A program made the translations under genes and the position numbers. A stretch of 64,000 nucleotides of DNA from CAVYGM01 sp963768025 (GTDB lineage: Bacteria; Bacteroidota; Bacteroidia; Cytophagales; Spirosomataceae), in the NCBI GenBank assembly GCA_963768025.1, contig CAVYGM010000019.1, forward strand, positions 1-64,000. Direction: 5' to 3'. Shown here piece after piece: positions 37,228 to 46,463 of this stretch (position 1 is the stretch's first letter; each line of letters starts with the position of its first letter). Below the pieces are notes generated by a model. The model had not been told where the DNA came from. It ran no database searches and saw only the letters and a program-made list of their open reading frames with translations.

Positions 37228-38628
37228 ATGGATCGTGTGAAGGCAATTTTCTTTTTTCTAGTCCCCCTGGTTTTATTTTTCTCCAAACAAGGTTTGGCTC
37301 AAAGAGTAGTTACCTACGATTTCAGCAACGATCTTGTGAGTTCCAATGATAGCGCTCCCCCCTTACGCACGCTCGGCCTAGCCGGCGAATTCGTAAAGGA
37401 GGTATTGCCCGAGCTGGGCGATAGCAAGCGCCCGGTATACCAATTTCAGGCAAACTCAGGTTTACAATTTAACAATAAAGAGGCCTTTGGACTGCTGAAT
37501 GGCTCTTATACCGTTGAAATTTATTTTCGGCTCAATGAACTGGACAGTTGGAAACGGGTCATGGATTTCAAAAACCGAAAGTCAGACAACGGCTGCTATA
37601 TTTACGAGGGAAAACTAAATTTCTTCAATTTTGCCACGGGTGAAAAAGCTCCTGTGAAGCCCAATGAATACGTACACTATGTATTCTCCAAGGATGTAGA
37701 GACCCATGTGATCAAGATGTACGTGGACGGGGAATCGAAAGTGGAGTTCGTCGATCCCGGCGATGAAGCTACCCTGGACCAGGATCAGGTGCTTAATTTT
37801 TTTCAGGACGACCTCATCGTCGGAAAAGAGGCGAGCATAGGTGCCGTGGCCCTGATCCGGCTCTATGATCGGGTAATGACCCCCGTTTTTGTCCGTCAAA
37901 GCTTCAAAAATCTGGCCCGGACTATTCAGAATCCTCCCTCCGTGGCTCCCAAGAAGGCTGAACCGGAGGAAATTGTCTCCAATAAAGTAGAGGTAGCTCC
38001 CCCGATACCCCCAGGGGTGGTGGAAGTAACTGGCAAAGTTTTCAACGGAAAGAGCCTCGATTTTCTGGACGAGGCCGACGTGCTGGTACGGCGGGTTAAC
38101 AGCGATACGGTGGTAGCCCGCACCAAAACCGTGCAGGGAGCCTACAAGGTGGAGGTACCCGCCTCGGCTACCTATCGAATAACGGCCACGGGTGCTGGTT
38201 TCCAACCGAGGAGCATCGTGGTGACACCGGGTAAGGGACAGAGTACCCTAAAGACGCTCCACAATATGGAGGAGGAAAGCTACGATAAGCCTATTTTTAT
38301 CATTCCCTTTGTGCAAAGTGAGTATAGCCTTACAGAAGATGCCAAGGCTATCCTGGACAGTGTGGTTGCTTACATGAAAGACCGTCCCGACGTTCTCATC
38401 AAGCTCTACGGGCATACCGACAATGTGGGAGAGTTTGATAAAAACATCCTTCTTTCGGGCCAGAGGAACGTCATTGCGCAGGACTACCTGCTGCGCAAGG
38501 GGGTAGACACCGCCCGGATCGAAATGAAGGGATTTGGGCCTTCCCGCCCCAGGGTTAGCAACACCAACGAAACGACCCGGCATCTGAACCGACGCGTGGA
38601 GGTGTGGGCCGAGCCCATAAAAAGATAG
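37228..38628 (+). CDS. OmpA-family protein with LamG-like and carboxypeptidase-regulatory-like domains
   Basis: A 466-residue exported protein with a signal peptide (MDRVKAIFFFLVPLVLFFSK, cleavage near GLAQ). Residues about 25-220 form a concanavalin/LamG-like domain (GSYTVEIYFRLNELDSWKR). After a Pro-rich linker (VAPPIPPGVVE) comes a carboxypeptidase-regulatory-like domain (VTGKVFNGKSLDFLDEADV). The C-terminus is an OmpA peptidoglycan-binding domain: LYGHTDNVGEFDKNILLSGQ and NETTRHLNRRVEVW. The protein should tie the outer membrane or a carbohydrate partner to peptidoglycan. The ATG at 37228 is preferred to a TTG at 37192 because it starts the signal peptide. A stem-loop overlaps its stop codon. 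Confidence 0.88.
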   Translation: MDRVKAIFFFLVPLVLFFSKQGLAQRVVTYDFSNDLVSSNDSAPPLRTLGLAGEFVKEVLPELGDSKRPVYQFQANSGLQFNNKEAFGLLNGSYTVEIYFRLNELDSWKRVMDFKNRKSDNGCYIYEGKLNFFNFATGEKAPVKPNEYVHYVFSKDVETHVIKMYVDGESKVEFVDPGDEATLDQDQVLNFFQDDLIVGKEASIGAVALIRLYDRVMTPVFVRQSFKNLARTIQNPPSVAPKKAEPEEIVSNKVEVAPPIPPGVVEVTGKVFNGKSLDFLDEADVLVRRVNSDTVVARTKTVQGAYKVEVPASATYRITATGAGFQPRSIVVTPGKGQSTLKTLHNMEEESYDKPIFIIPFVQSEYSLTEDAKAILDSVVAYMKDRPDVLIKLYGHTDNVGEFDKNILLSGQRNVIAQDYLLRKGVDTARIEMKGFGPSRPRVSNTNETTRHLNRRVEVWAEPIKR

Positions 38629-38652
38629 AGCCTTCTCATCTGAGAAGGCTCT
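38627..38652. terminator. Stem-loop at the end of the OmpA-family gene
   Basis: AGAGCCTTCTCA/TGAGAAGGCTCT form a perfect 12-bp palindrome (loop of 2-4 bases) that begins inside the TAG stop codon. No T-run follows, so it may act as a terminator or an mRNA 3'-end stabiliser. Confidence 0.6.
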
Positions 38653-38710
38653 ATACTGACTATTCCTAAACCCTTAACCTTTTTACTTATAAAAAGTACT
38701 TTTTAGTCTA

Positions 38711-39181
38711 TTATAAACTTTCAGTTGCTGGTCCCACATACACGGGCGTTTCAAATACAACTGGTGTCAGACTGTTAATGTCAAAATTCCAGATAAATTG
38801 AATCTGTTGAGCGGTTTTGGTCAAATTCCTGGACCACTGGTCGGCAGGTTCACCGTTCTGGCGATTCAATTTTGTAGTGAGAGCTTTTACCGCCTCCCCA
38901 AATGCCTTCCTTTCGGCCACCGGGGTGTTTAGTAATTTAGACGGAGATTGACTATACATGGTCACAATCTTTTCGATGCTACTCCAGTCTTCCCTCTTGC
39001 TGAACCTGGCCAAATTCTCTTTCACAAACTCTGAGAACTGTACTTCAGTTCCTTTGGCTAAAACTTGTGCTTTTGCGCTCGAATCATTCTGGATACTCTC
39101 TGAATAACTTACGCTGGGATTTGCAAGAAGTATTACTCCCAATACTGATGCAAATATAATACTATTTTTTGAAGTGTTCAT
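38711..39181 (-). CDS. Small secreted protein of unknown function
   Basis: A 156-residue protein that I do not recognise. A signal peptide is likely (NSIIFASVLGVILLANPSVSYS). The mature part is helical and charged (FVKENLARFSKREDWSSIEKIV, shortened here to its core KREDWSSIEKIV) and ends with a proline-containing segment PVVFETPVYVGPATESL. There are no cysteines in the mature chain. The gene and its flanks are more AT-rich than the neighbours. It stands alone between an OmpA gene and pth, with about 240 AT-rich bases upstream. Coding status is supported by the intact signal peptide and normal amino-acid composition. Confidence 0.7.
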   Translation of the reverse strand: MNTSKNSIIFASVLGVILLANPSVSYSESIQNDSSAKAQVLAKGTEVQFSEFVKENLARFSKREDWSSIEKIVTMYSQSPSKLLNTPVAERKAFGEAVKALTTKLNRQNGEPADQWSRNLTKTAQQIQFIWNFDINSLTPVVFETPVYVGPATESL

Positions 39182-39424
39182 GGTTTTGTTCTATTTTTAT
39201 TTTCAGTTAAAGAACATGCAAATATCCCTGAACAGTTCCATTACACCAAATACATATTACGTCTTATTCAAAATATTATTTGGCATTTAATTTCATTTTT
39301 TGCGTTTTTAGGCATTTTACCAGCTGAATATTTTATTATTACAGAATATTATTTTGACTCCATAACCAGCGGATATAGTTTTATTCTAGTTAGGTTATAG
39401 ATTAAAGTTCTTCAAAAAATACAA
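39182..39424. other. AT-rich intergenic region
   Basis: No gene or strong hairpin is seen. The region carries the promoter of the small secreted protein gene on the minus strand and the 3' end of the pth transcript. Its AT content is notably higher than that of the rest of the window. Confidence 0.4.
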
Positions 39425-39985
39425 TCATTGATTGAAAATATTCATGGTTTGCTGTATCCCTACTGTGCAAAAGGAGAGCGCCATATCGCCGGCACGGTCT
39501 AAAAACTGAGGTAATTCGTTCATTTCCTGGTCATCAAAGGGCTTCAAAACGTAATCTACCTGTCTTCCGCGCGCAAAATTATTGCCAATTCCGAACCTCA
39601 ATCGGGCATAATTGGAACCACCCAGTACCTCCTCAATATTACGCAACCCATTATGCCCACCGTGCGATCCCTTGGGTTTCAGGCGGAGGGTACCAAAGTC
39701 CAGTTGAAGCTCGTCCACGATCACCAACAGGTTCTCAGTCGGTATTTTGAGCGTATCCATATAATATCGAACCGCCTTCCCGCTCAAATTCATGTAGGTA
39801 GTGGGTTTGATGAAGTACAACTGCCGGCCTTTATGCTTCCATTCGGCCGTATAGGCCAGTCGTTCGAATGAAAATCGGAAGTCGTGCTGCGCAGCCAGGC
39901 GGTCCAGTACCATAAACCCCACATTGTGACGGGTGAACGCGTATTCGGGGCCGATGTTACCGAGCCCGGCAATAAGGTATTTCAT
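39425..39985 (-). CDS. pth: Peptidyl-tRNA hydrolase
   Basis: A 186-residue Pth, which frees tRNA from stalled peptidyl-tRNA. All key residues are present: Asn10 in GLGNIGPEY, the catalytic His20 in FTRHNVGF, the Asp in LVIVDELQLDFG and the GSHGGHNGLRN loop with a second Asn. Length and start are standard. It is a single-copy housekeeping gene, divergent from the pyrR-like gene 64 bases away. Confidence 0.97.
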   Translation of the reverse strand: MKYLIAGLGNIGPEYAFTRHNVGFMVLDRLAAQHDFRFSFERLAYTAEWKHKGRQLYFIKPTTYMNLSGKAVRYYMDTLKIPTENLLVIVDELQLDFGTLRLKPKGSHGGHNGLRNIEEVLGGSNYARLRFGIGNNFARGRQVDYVLKPFDDQEMNELPQFLDRAGDMALSFCTVGIQQTMNIFNQ

Positions 39986-40049
39986 AAAATATTTCGGAAA
40001 GTCGTAGTTAAGACCTTAATTTAAGCCACAAATGTCGTGAATAATTCAA

Positions 40050-40589
40050 ATGACCCAAAAACGACTCATTCTAAGTAGCCCCTTGCTGGAAATCATGACC
40101 AGTCGGCTTTGTCAGCAACTGATTGAAAACCATCAGGATTTTTCCCAGTCGGTCGTACTGGGGCTGCAGCCCCGGGGTATTCACCTGGCCGAACGGGTGG
40201 TGGCGGAGCTCCGCGAGCGCACTGGCCTGAAAATACCGATTGGCCACCTCGACGCTACTTTTTACCGGGACGATTTTCGGCGGCGCGATGCGCCTATTTT
40301 GCCCAATAAAACGAATGTCCCGTTTCTGGTTGAGTATAAAAACGTGATCTTGATTGACGATGTAGTGGCCACCGGGCGCATGGTGCGGGCGGCCATGGAT
40401 GCCATGACCGCCTTCGGACGTCCCAACCGGGTAGAGTTATTGGTGTTGATTGATCGCCGGTATAACCGCGACCTACCCATTGAACCTGACTACGTAGGCA
40501 TGAAGGTGAACACGCTAGATTCCCAACGAGTACTGGTAGAGTGGAAAGAACAGGGCTTTGAAGCCGATCGGATCTGGCTGGTGGATTAA
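40050..40589 (+). CDS. pyrR: PyrR-like uracil phosphoribosyltransferase/regulator
   Basis: A 179-residue type I phosphoribosyltransferase. The PRPP-binding loop is VILIDDVVATGRMVRAAMDAM (20 bases short form: DDVVATGRM). Other PyrR-like parts are VVLGLQPRGIHLAERV, the flexible-loop region LDATFYRDDFRRRDAPI, and the closing DRRYNRDLPIEPDYVGMKV segment. PyrR binds pyr mRNA in some bacteria and also makes UMP from uracil. No pyr operon or attenuator is visible around it, so a regulatory role here is unproven. The gene ends before a terminator at 40623. Confidence 0.9.
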   Translation: MTQKRLILSSPLLEIMTSRLCQQLIENHQDFSQSVVLGLQPRGIHLAERVVAELRERTGLKIPIGHLDATFYRDDFRRRDAPILPNKTNVPFLVEYKNVILIDDVVATGRMVRAAMDAMTAFGRPNRVELLVLIDRRYNRDLPIEPDYVGMKVNTLDSQRVLVEWKEQGFEADRIWLVD

Positions 40590-40622
40590 AAAAAACCTCT
40601 CTTGCTTTGGAGTTAATATAGG

Positions 40623-40653
40623 GAGCGATCTACAAACTGATTCGCTCTTTTTT
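40623..40653 (+). terminator. Rho-independent terminator after pyrR
   Basis: The stem GAGCGA/TCGCTC (40623-40628 with 40642-40647) is followed by six T residues (40648-40653). The stem is short, but position and T-run support termination. Confidence 0.7.
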
Positions 40654-40753
40654 CGTTAATAGAGTACTCCGGTATCCGTCAGCTTCCATTATTTTATTCA
40701 GATAGGCCTCCTACTACCCGTAGAGGCTATCTAATTTAACTACGAACTACCCC

Positions 40754-41878
40754 ATGCGACTCTTTACCAAGGTACCTTATTTCATTCTCCCAGGAATACT
40801 CGTTTTTCTCAGCGCGTGCGAAAAAAAAGATTCCCTACCGGCCCTAACCGTGCCAACCACCTACGACGGGAGTACGTTTTCGGCTTACGCCAATCAGGAA
40901 ATAGCCCTGATCAATAATCTTGATTCCCTAATAAAGGTTATGATGTCGGGAAATGCGGGAGGAGAAATAAACGCCCGTGATCTGGGATTGGCCTTCTCCA
41001 CCAACAGTCCTAGCCTTAAAAGTGCAACGAGTACCTACTTCACGGGACTGCTCGAAGGGACCAATGGGTATTTTGATAAATTGAGCAAGTCATCCGCCAA
41101 GGTCTACTCCCCCGCCGAGTCGCCGGGCGGCAGCGGTGGTGTGTACGGCGGCTACGTATTTGATGCCACTGGCGTGGAACCGGCCGCTCTGATCAGCCGG
41201 GGACTACTAGGAGCGGCCCTGTACCGCTACGCACTGAACTTGTACATCCAGAATCCCAATATAAACAACCCGGCCACGGTCGATCGGCTGCTGGCCGTTT
41301 ATGGTTCGAATCCCGATTTTCCCAATAGTCCCACTACCGCCCGACCCGACAAAGCCGTGGCGGCCCTTCTGGCACGGCGGGATAAAAACGACGGAAATGG
41401 ACTTTATTCAAAAGTAGAGCAAAATTTTTTGAAAGTACAGGCTGCCTACAAAGCCGGTGACGCGTACACTCAGCAGCGTGATCAGGCCTATTCGGATATT
41501 CTGTACCTATGGGAAAAGGGCATAGCCGCCAATGCCATCTACGCCGGCCACCAGGTCGTTGACCTGATGAGTGCGGCTTCGCCCACGGCGGCCACTAAGG
41601 CACAGGCCCTGCATCGGTACAGTGAACTGATTGGCTACTTGCTAGGGTTCAAAACTATTCAGAACAAGACCATTACCGACACCCGCCTGGATGAACTCCT
41701 GAGCCTGTTGAATTTTCAGCCCCAAAGTACTCCCACCGCCTACAAGCTCGTGACTAACCCCACTCAGGAGGTAGCGAAGGTAAAGGAGGTAATCAGTAAG
41801 CTGAAAGAAACGTACAGTTTTTCGGATCAGGAAATTGAAGATTTGAAAAAGGATTGGGTAAGTGTCCAGTCGCGCTAA
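40754..41878 (+). CDS. DUF4856 lipoprotein
   Basis: A 374-residue lipoprotein: a hydrophobic leader ends in FLSAC with lipidated Cys22. The mature chain starts LTVPTTYDGSTFSAYANQ, typical of DUF4856, and contains FDATGVEPAALISRGLLGAALY and a helical, Tyr-rich second half that ends KETYSFSDQEIEDLKKDW. DUF4856 proteins are surface or periplasmic lipoproteins of Bacteroidota, some next to iron-acquisition genes; no such partner is visible here. The function is unknown. A DUF2905 gene follows after 25 bases. Confidence 0.85.
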   Translation: MRLFTKVPYFILPGILVFLSACEKKDSLPALTVPTTYDGSTFSAYANQEIALINNLDSLIKVMMSGNAGGEINARDLGLAFSTNSPSLKSATSTYFTGLLEGTNGYFDKLSKSSAKVYSPAESPGGSGGVYGGYVFDATGVEPAALISRGLLGAALYRYALNLYIQNPNINNPATVDRLLAVYGSNPDFPNSPTTARPDKAVAALLARRDKNDGNGLYSKVEQNFLKVQAAYKAGDAYTQQRDQAYSDILYLWEKGIAANAIYAGHQVVDLMSAASPTAATKAQALHRYSELIGYLLGFKTIQNKTITDTRLDELLSLLNFQPQSTPTAYKLVTNPTQEVAKVKEVISKLKETYSFSDQEIEDLKKDWVSVQSR

Positions 41879-41903
41879 GGCCAAACTACCAAGTATACCA
41901 ACC

Positions 41904-42131
41904 ATGAACTCCGATACTGGAAAATACATCATCCTGGCCGGCTTGCTGCTGGTGGTAGTGGGTACGGCCGTCTATTTCCTCCACGACAAACTCCACTGGA
42001 TTGGGCGTTTGCCGGGAGATATTCGGATTGAAAAAGAGAATTTTCGGTTTTATTTCCCCATCACCACCCTCATCCTGTTGAGCGTTCTGCTTAACCTGAT
42101 TATTGTTTTAGTCCGGAAGATTTTCGGTTAG
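41904..42131 (+). CDS. DUF2905 small membrane protein
   Basis: A 75-residue protein with two membrane helices, one near the N-terminus (YIILAGLLLVVVGTAVYFL) and one near the C-terminus (LILLSVLLNLIIVLV). Between them lies the family motif IGRLPGDIRIEKENFRFYFP. DUF2905 has no known function. The ATG at 41904 is chosen; an earlier in-frame codon would overlap the DUF4856 gene. Its last 32 bases overlap the converging gene at 42100, so the two coding regions share the 3' ends. Confidence 0.9.
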   Translation: MNSDTGKYIILAGLLLVVVGTAVYFLHDKLHWIGRLPGDIRIEKENFRFYFPITTLILLSVLLNLIIVLVRKIFG

Positions 42132-43683
42132 AGGTTTCCTTGGCCTCTTTTGGCTTTCCGATGTCGTCGGTATTGTAGGTGAATTTGTTCACATAGAACA
42201 CCTCACGCTGCGCACCGGGCAGGCCGTTTTTGCCACTTCCCACGCGCTGGATTCCGTAAGCCAGAAAGTACTTCCCGTACCAGGCCGTCAGAGTAGCGTT
42301 TTCGTTGTAGAGTACCTTTTCGTTTTCTGACTGGGGCTCAATCTCGTATTTTTCGCGCTCTACCACCACCTTTTCCCGGCGGATCACCTCGGTATGAATG
42401 TCCCCTTCCTGAGGGTAGGCCAACAAAAAGTAGTTGTCGATGGGTGTTAACTGTACCATTTCCTGCAACTCAAAGCTGGTTAGATCCTTGATGGTGATGC
42501 AGTTGTCCCACAGAAAATTACCGCTGCGGTCAAACCCACAGACAATCGCGTGGGTATACCTAAACCCATCCATGGACCGCATATACTGCCGACTCAGGCC
42601 GTTGAAAGTAGCGGGACTATTGGTTTTGTAATTAGGATAGTACACTTCGGCCACCAGCACAATTTCATTCTCCATCTGAATAAGGTCGTGTACCAGCAGA
42701 CGGTACCTAAACTTGTTTTCCTTGCCCATGGATTTCCGCTTCCCGATCCGGTCCAACACGCGCTGACGTCGCTTGGGTTTCATAAAGTTGAAGAAATTTT
42801 GCAGTTCCGAAAACTCGATAAATTGCGGGTCTTCGGGCATATTGTCTTCGATATGCGTCACGTATAACCCCTGCGAAAAAGGGGTGCATCCGTCCGAATA
42901 GTTGCCGATCAGGTAGGAGTCGTCTGGATTGAGGGGGACAATCTGACCCGAGATGAGGCTATATTCCGGGTGCTTTAGAATCGTATTTTTGAGTAGCTTC
43001 CCTTCGTAATTATAGGTTTTGATGGTAAAAAGGCACTCTTTTTTCCGAATGGCGTAGGTAATGACATTGATCAGGCCGTCCACTTCATTGACGTCAACGT
43101 TGTTGATTTCCATGTTTCGTTCAAACAGCCCCGGCAGTACCCTGGTGGTATGGTCGAAAAAAGAATGGACGATCACCACGGGGCGGTTGCGGTAGTAGCC
43201 CGCCACCAATGCCTTGCTGCCGATCACCTTAAACTGGTTTACGTTCACGTTGGCCAGCAGATTTCCCCGGTGAACATCCACGATACCCCGTTCCAGATCC
43301 AGCTGCAAAAAAAGAAAATGATCGGTATCGGGTTCGGCAAAGAGCCAGTAGGCGTGGTAGGGATTCTGGTAGGACATCACGGGGATATACCGAAGATTCA
43401 TCGCGTACTTCAAGGTCCAAACCACGTTAAGGTTGGTGTCGTACTTGGTAAAAATCCAGTCCTCGTCCCGGTTACCCATGTAGTTACTTTGCCGTACGAC
43501 CATGAGGGCTCCCTTATCGCCCAGAGAAAACATATCAAACTGTTCGTTTATGAGCTCGTGGGTGGGTATTTCAATCCGGGTGGTTTGCTCGAGCTGGGCG
43601 GAGGCCTCCTGTGGCCAAGCGAATAGCATCAGCCAGATGATCCCGGGGGAAAAGAAAAATAATATTTTTGAACTAAAACGCAT
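42100..43683 (-). CDS. Secreted protein of unknown function
   Basis: A 527-residue protein that I do not recognise. It has a signal peptide (hydrophobic IIWLMLFAW, cleavage near EASAQ). The body is rich in beta-strands and aromatic residues, with repeating stretches such as DEDWIFTKYDTNLNVVWTL, HFLFLQLDLERGIVDVHRG and FLWDNCITIKDL, which hint at a beta-propeller. The C-terminus is basic. A long run of conserved-looking Tyr, Asn and Trp residues and the complete signal support a real gene. It converges on the DUF2905 gene, overlapping by 32 bases, and is divergent from argS. Confidence 0.75.
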   Translation of the reverse strand: MRFSSKILFFFSPGIIWLMLFAWPQEASAQLEQTTRIEIPTHELINEQFDMFSLGDKGALMVVRQSNYMGNRDEDWIFTKYDTNLNVVWTLKYAMNLRYIPVMSYQNPYHAYWLFAEPDTDHFLFLQLDLERGIVDVHRGNLLANVNVNQFKVIGSKALVAGYYRNRPVVIVHSFFDHTTRVLPGLFERNMEINNVDVNEVDGLINVITYAIRKKECLFTIKTYNYEGKLLKNTILKHPEYSLISGQIVPLNPDDSYLIGNYSDGCTPFSQGLYVTHIEDNMPEDPQFIEFSELQNFFNFMKPKRRQRVLDRIGKRKSMGKENKFRYRLLVHDLIQMENEIVLVAEVYYPNYKTNSPATFNGLSRQYMRSMDGFRYTHAIVCGFDRSGNFLWDNCITIKDLTSFELQEMVQLTPIDNYFLLAYPQEGDIHTEVIRREKVVVEREKYEIEPQSENEKVLYNENATLTAWYGKYFLAYGIQRVGSGKNGLPGAQREVFYVNKFTYNTDDIGKPKEAKETSNRKSSGLKQ

Positions 43684-43808
43684 TGGGCTTTTTCTACTTA
43701 CAGTTTTCGTGCTGATACATATCGAAAGATAACATATTTCTTTTGACTCTTAAACGATGAAATAAGAATTAGGTTGCAAGTGCATACGGTGAGGTCAGAA
43801 AAATGCCC

Positions 43809-43816
43809 TAATTTTG
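43809..43816 (+). promoter_or_regulatory. -7 box of the argS promoter
   Basis: TAATTTTG fits TAnnTTTG exactly, 58 bases before the argS ATG. A clear -33 TTG at the usual distance is not visible. Confidence 0.5.
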
Positions 43817-43873
43817 CGCTATTGAATAGCAGGTACCTACACATACCGCCTGCCGAACTAATTTTCTTACCTT

Positions 43874-45658
43874 ATGTCAGCCATCATCGAGGCAGCGCTT
43901 AAGCAGGATATTTCATCCGCCATTCAGGCCTGTTTTCAAACCTCAGTAGACGATATCGTTCTTCAACCCACCAAAAAGGAATTTGAAGGAACCTATACCT
44001 TCGTGACTTTCTCCCTGACCAAAGCCCTCCGCCGCTCCCCGGTTGAGATCGGGCAGACGATCGGCGACTACCTCACGGCCCATTCCTCGATGGTGGACGG
44101 ATTTAACGTTGTGCAGGGCTTCCTGAACCTGGGAATCAAAAGCGACGCCTGGCTTTCGGTTTTACGAATCCTAGCGGCCGATGAAGACTACGGCACTATG
44201 CCTGCCAACGGGCAGTCGGTGATGGTGGAATTCTCCTCGCCCAATACGAACAAACCGCTGCACCTGGGTCACTTGCGCAACAACTGCCTGGGCGATTCGG
44301 TGGCGCGCATTCTGAAAGCTAACGGATACGACGTTGTCAAGACCTGCCTGGTCAACGACCGGGGCATTCATATATGCAAGTCCATGCTGGCCTATCAGAA
44401 ACTGGGAAACGGCGAAACGCCCGAATCGGCTGGCATGAAAGGGGATCACCTGGCCGGAAAGTATTACGTACTTTTCGACAAGCAGTACAAAATGCAGATT
44501 GCCGAGTTGGTATCCGGAGGCATGGCCGAAGAGGAAGCCGCCAAAAAAGCCCCCTGGATTCTGGAAGCCCAGGATTTGTTGATTAAATGGGAAGAAGGTG
44601 ATCCGGAAACGGTAGCCCTCTGGAAGCAAATGAATGGCTGGGTGTACGCTGGTTTTCAGGAAACCTACGATAAAATCGGGATTTCGTTCGATAAAACCTA
44701 CTACGAATCGGATACCTACCTGCTGGGCAAGGACATTATTGAGGAAGGGCTACAAAAAGGCGTTTTCTACCGTAAGGAAGATCAATCGGTGTGGATTGAC
44801 CTGACGGAAGAAGGGCTGGATCACAAGCTGGTGCTGCGGGGTAATGGTACCTCGGTCTACATTACGCAGGATCTGGGTACGACCGAACTCAAATACGGCG
44901 ATTACCACAACGACCGCTACATGTGGGTGGTAGGCAACGAGCAGGACTACCACTTCAATGTGTTGTTTGCGATCCTGAAAAGACTGGGCCGCCCCTACGC
45001 CACCGAATGCTTTCACCTAAGCTACGGAATGGTGGATTTGCCTTCGGGCAAGATGAAGTCACGCGAAGGTACCGTGGTCGACGCCGACGACTTGGTGGAT
45101 CAGATGGTACAAACTGCCGAAAACCGAACCCGTGAACTAGGTAAGATCGATGATTTTGCCAGCGAAGAGGCCCAAAACCTGTACCAACTATTGGCGCTGG
45201 GAGCTTTGAAGTACTTTCTCCTGAAGGTAGACCCCAAGAAAAGAATGCTTTTCAATCCCGACGAGTCCATTGACTTCCAGGGACATACCGGTCCCTTCAT
45301 TCAGTATACTTACGCCCGGGTGCGCTCCATCCTGCGCAAAGCCGAGGATGCTTCTATTCAGGCACTAATTCCCGAGAGCGACTATGCGGTTCATCCGGCG
45401 GAAAAAGATGTACTATTTCACTTGTCGCAGTATCCGGCCCGCGTACAGGCAGCGGGTGAGGAGTTTTCACCGGCCTTGATTTCCCTGTATGCCTTTGAGC
45501 TGGCCAAGGTGTACAATCAGTTTTACGCAGAACTATCTATTTTTTCTGATCCGAACCCCACGGCGGTACAACTGCGGATCGCCTTGTCGGATGCGGTAGC
45601 CAAAACAATCCGGCACGCCATGGGTTTATTGGGCATTGATGTGCCGGAGCGAATGTAA
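43874..45658 (+). CDS. argS: Arginine-tRNA ligase
   Basis: A 594-residue class I synthetase that charges tRNA-Arg. It has the N-terminal Add-1 domain, the HIGH-type motif in NKPLHLGHLRNN, the KMSKS counterpart KMKSREGTVV, the connecting DLGTTELKYGDY and VVGNEQDYHF segments, and the C-terminal anticodon domain (GPFIQYTYARVRSIL, then DALR-type). Length is normal. Start at ATG 43874 is preceded by a promoter box. The next gene (glutathione peroxidase) begins 46 bases later. Confidence 0.97.
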   Translation: MSAIIEAALKQDISSAIQACFQTSVDDIVLQPTKKEFEGTYTFVTFSLTKALRRSPVEIGQTIGDYLTAHSSMVDGFNVVQGFLNLGIKSDAWLSVLRILAADEDYGTMPANGQSVMVEFSSPNTNKPLHLGHLRNNCLGDSVARILKANGYDVVKTCLVNDRGIHICKSMLAYQKLGNGETPESAGMKGDHLAGKYYVLFDKQYKMQIAELVSGGMAEEEAAKKAPWILEAQDLLIKWEEGDPETVALWKQMNGWVYAGFQETYDKIGISFDKTYYESDTYLLGKDIIEEGLQKGVFYRKEDQSVWIDLTEEGLDHKLVLRGNGTSVYITQDLGTTELKYGDYHNDRYMWVVGNEQDYHFNVLFAILKRLGRPYATECFHLSYGMVDLPSGKMKSREGTVVDADDLVDQMVQTAENRTRELGKIDDFASEEAQNLYQLLALGALKYFLLKVDPKKRMLFNPDESIDFQGHTGPFIQYTYARVRSILRKAEDASIQALIPESDYAVHPAEKDVLFHLSQYPARVQAAGEEFSPALISLYAFELAKVYNQFYAELSIFSDPNPTAVQLRIALSDAVAKTIRHAMGLLGIDVPERM

Positions 45659-45704
45659 CGATTCCCCTATCTATCAATTAGTTCTACGTATAACCCACAA
45701 GCCT

Positions 45705-46289
45705 ATGAGCTTTGTAAACATCCTTTTCCTTATGTTCACTACCCTGATATCAGGTTTATTTGCCGATAAAAAAGAAGCTATTATGCGTCCAAATGAAGAA
45801 ACAACGGGTACAAAAAGCCTGCATGATTTCAAAATGAAAGCCCTCATCGGGGATGAGACCATTGACCTGAGCCAATACAAAGGCAAAAAAGTAGTATTAC
45901 TCAACGTGGCCTCTAAGTGCGGCTATACCCCGCAGTACGCCGATTGGCAAAAGTTTCACGAAGCTTACGGTAAAGACATCGTGGTGCTGGGCTTTCCGGC
46001 CAATAACTTCGGCGGACAAGAGCCCGGATCGGATGAGGATATTGCCACGTTTTGCCAAAAAAACTACGGGGTATCCTTTCAACTATTTGACAAAATTGAT
46101 GTAGTAGGAAAACTGCAACACCCGCTCTACAAGTGGCTTTCTACCAAAGACCTAAACGGCTGGAACGACAAAGCACCCACCTGGAATTTTTGTAAGTACG
46201 TGGTGAACGAGCAAGGCCAACTGACCAATTTCTTTGCCTCGGGCGTAAAACCCACCGATCCGGAATTTAAGAAAGCCGTGGGATTGTAA
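45705..46289 (+). CDS. Glutathione peroxidase family protein
   Basis: A 194-residue GPx-like peroxidase. The peroxidatic Cys72 is in NVASKCGYTPQY, with Gln105 in NNFGGQEPG and Trp160-Asn161 in APTWNFCKYVV completing the active site; a second Cys (Cys117 in ATFCQKN) may resolve the disulfide. An N-terminal hydrophobic segment (FVNILFLMFTTLISGLF) suggests export or anchoring. The ATG at 45705 is selected; an upstream in-frame start overlaps argS. Bacterial members usually reduce peroxides with thioredoxin rather than glutathione. Confidence 0.92.
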   Translation: MSFVNILFLMFTTLISGLFADKKEAIMRPNEETTGTKSLHDFKMKALIGDETIDLSQYKGKKVVLLNVASKCGYTPQYADWQKFHEAYGKDIVVLGFPANNFGGQEPGSDEDIATFCQKNYGVSFQLFDKIDVVGKLQHPLYKWLSTKDLNGWNDKAPTWNFCKYVVNEQGQLTNFFASGVKPTDPEFKKAVGL

Positions 46290-46463
46290 GAAATGGCGGT
46301 CGGCGGTCGGCTTTCGTTTGTACTTATGAAACCATATTTCCCTAGTGGTTCTGATTGATTTTTTTCAAACAGACTGGCACAAGAAAGACCTGCCTGTTAC
46401 AATATAGTGTATACAAATAAAAAGCACTAAAAGCTGATAGCCAATCGCCGACAGCCCCAAAAA

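Noticed and set aside
43150..43626. 158-codon frame opposite the secreted unknown protein
   Set aside because: Very His- and Val-rich antisense composition and no start context; the minus-strand frame has a signal peptide and normal composition.
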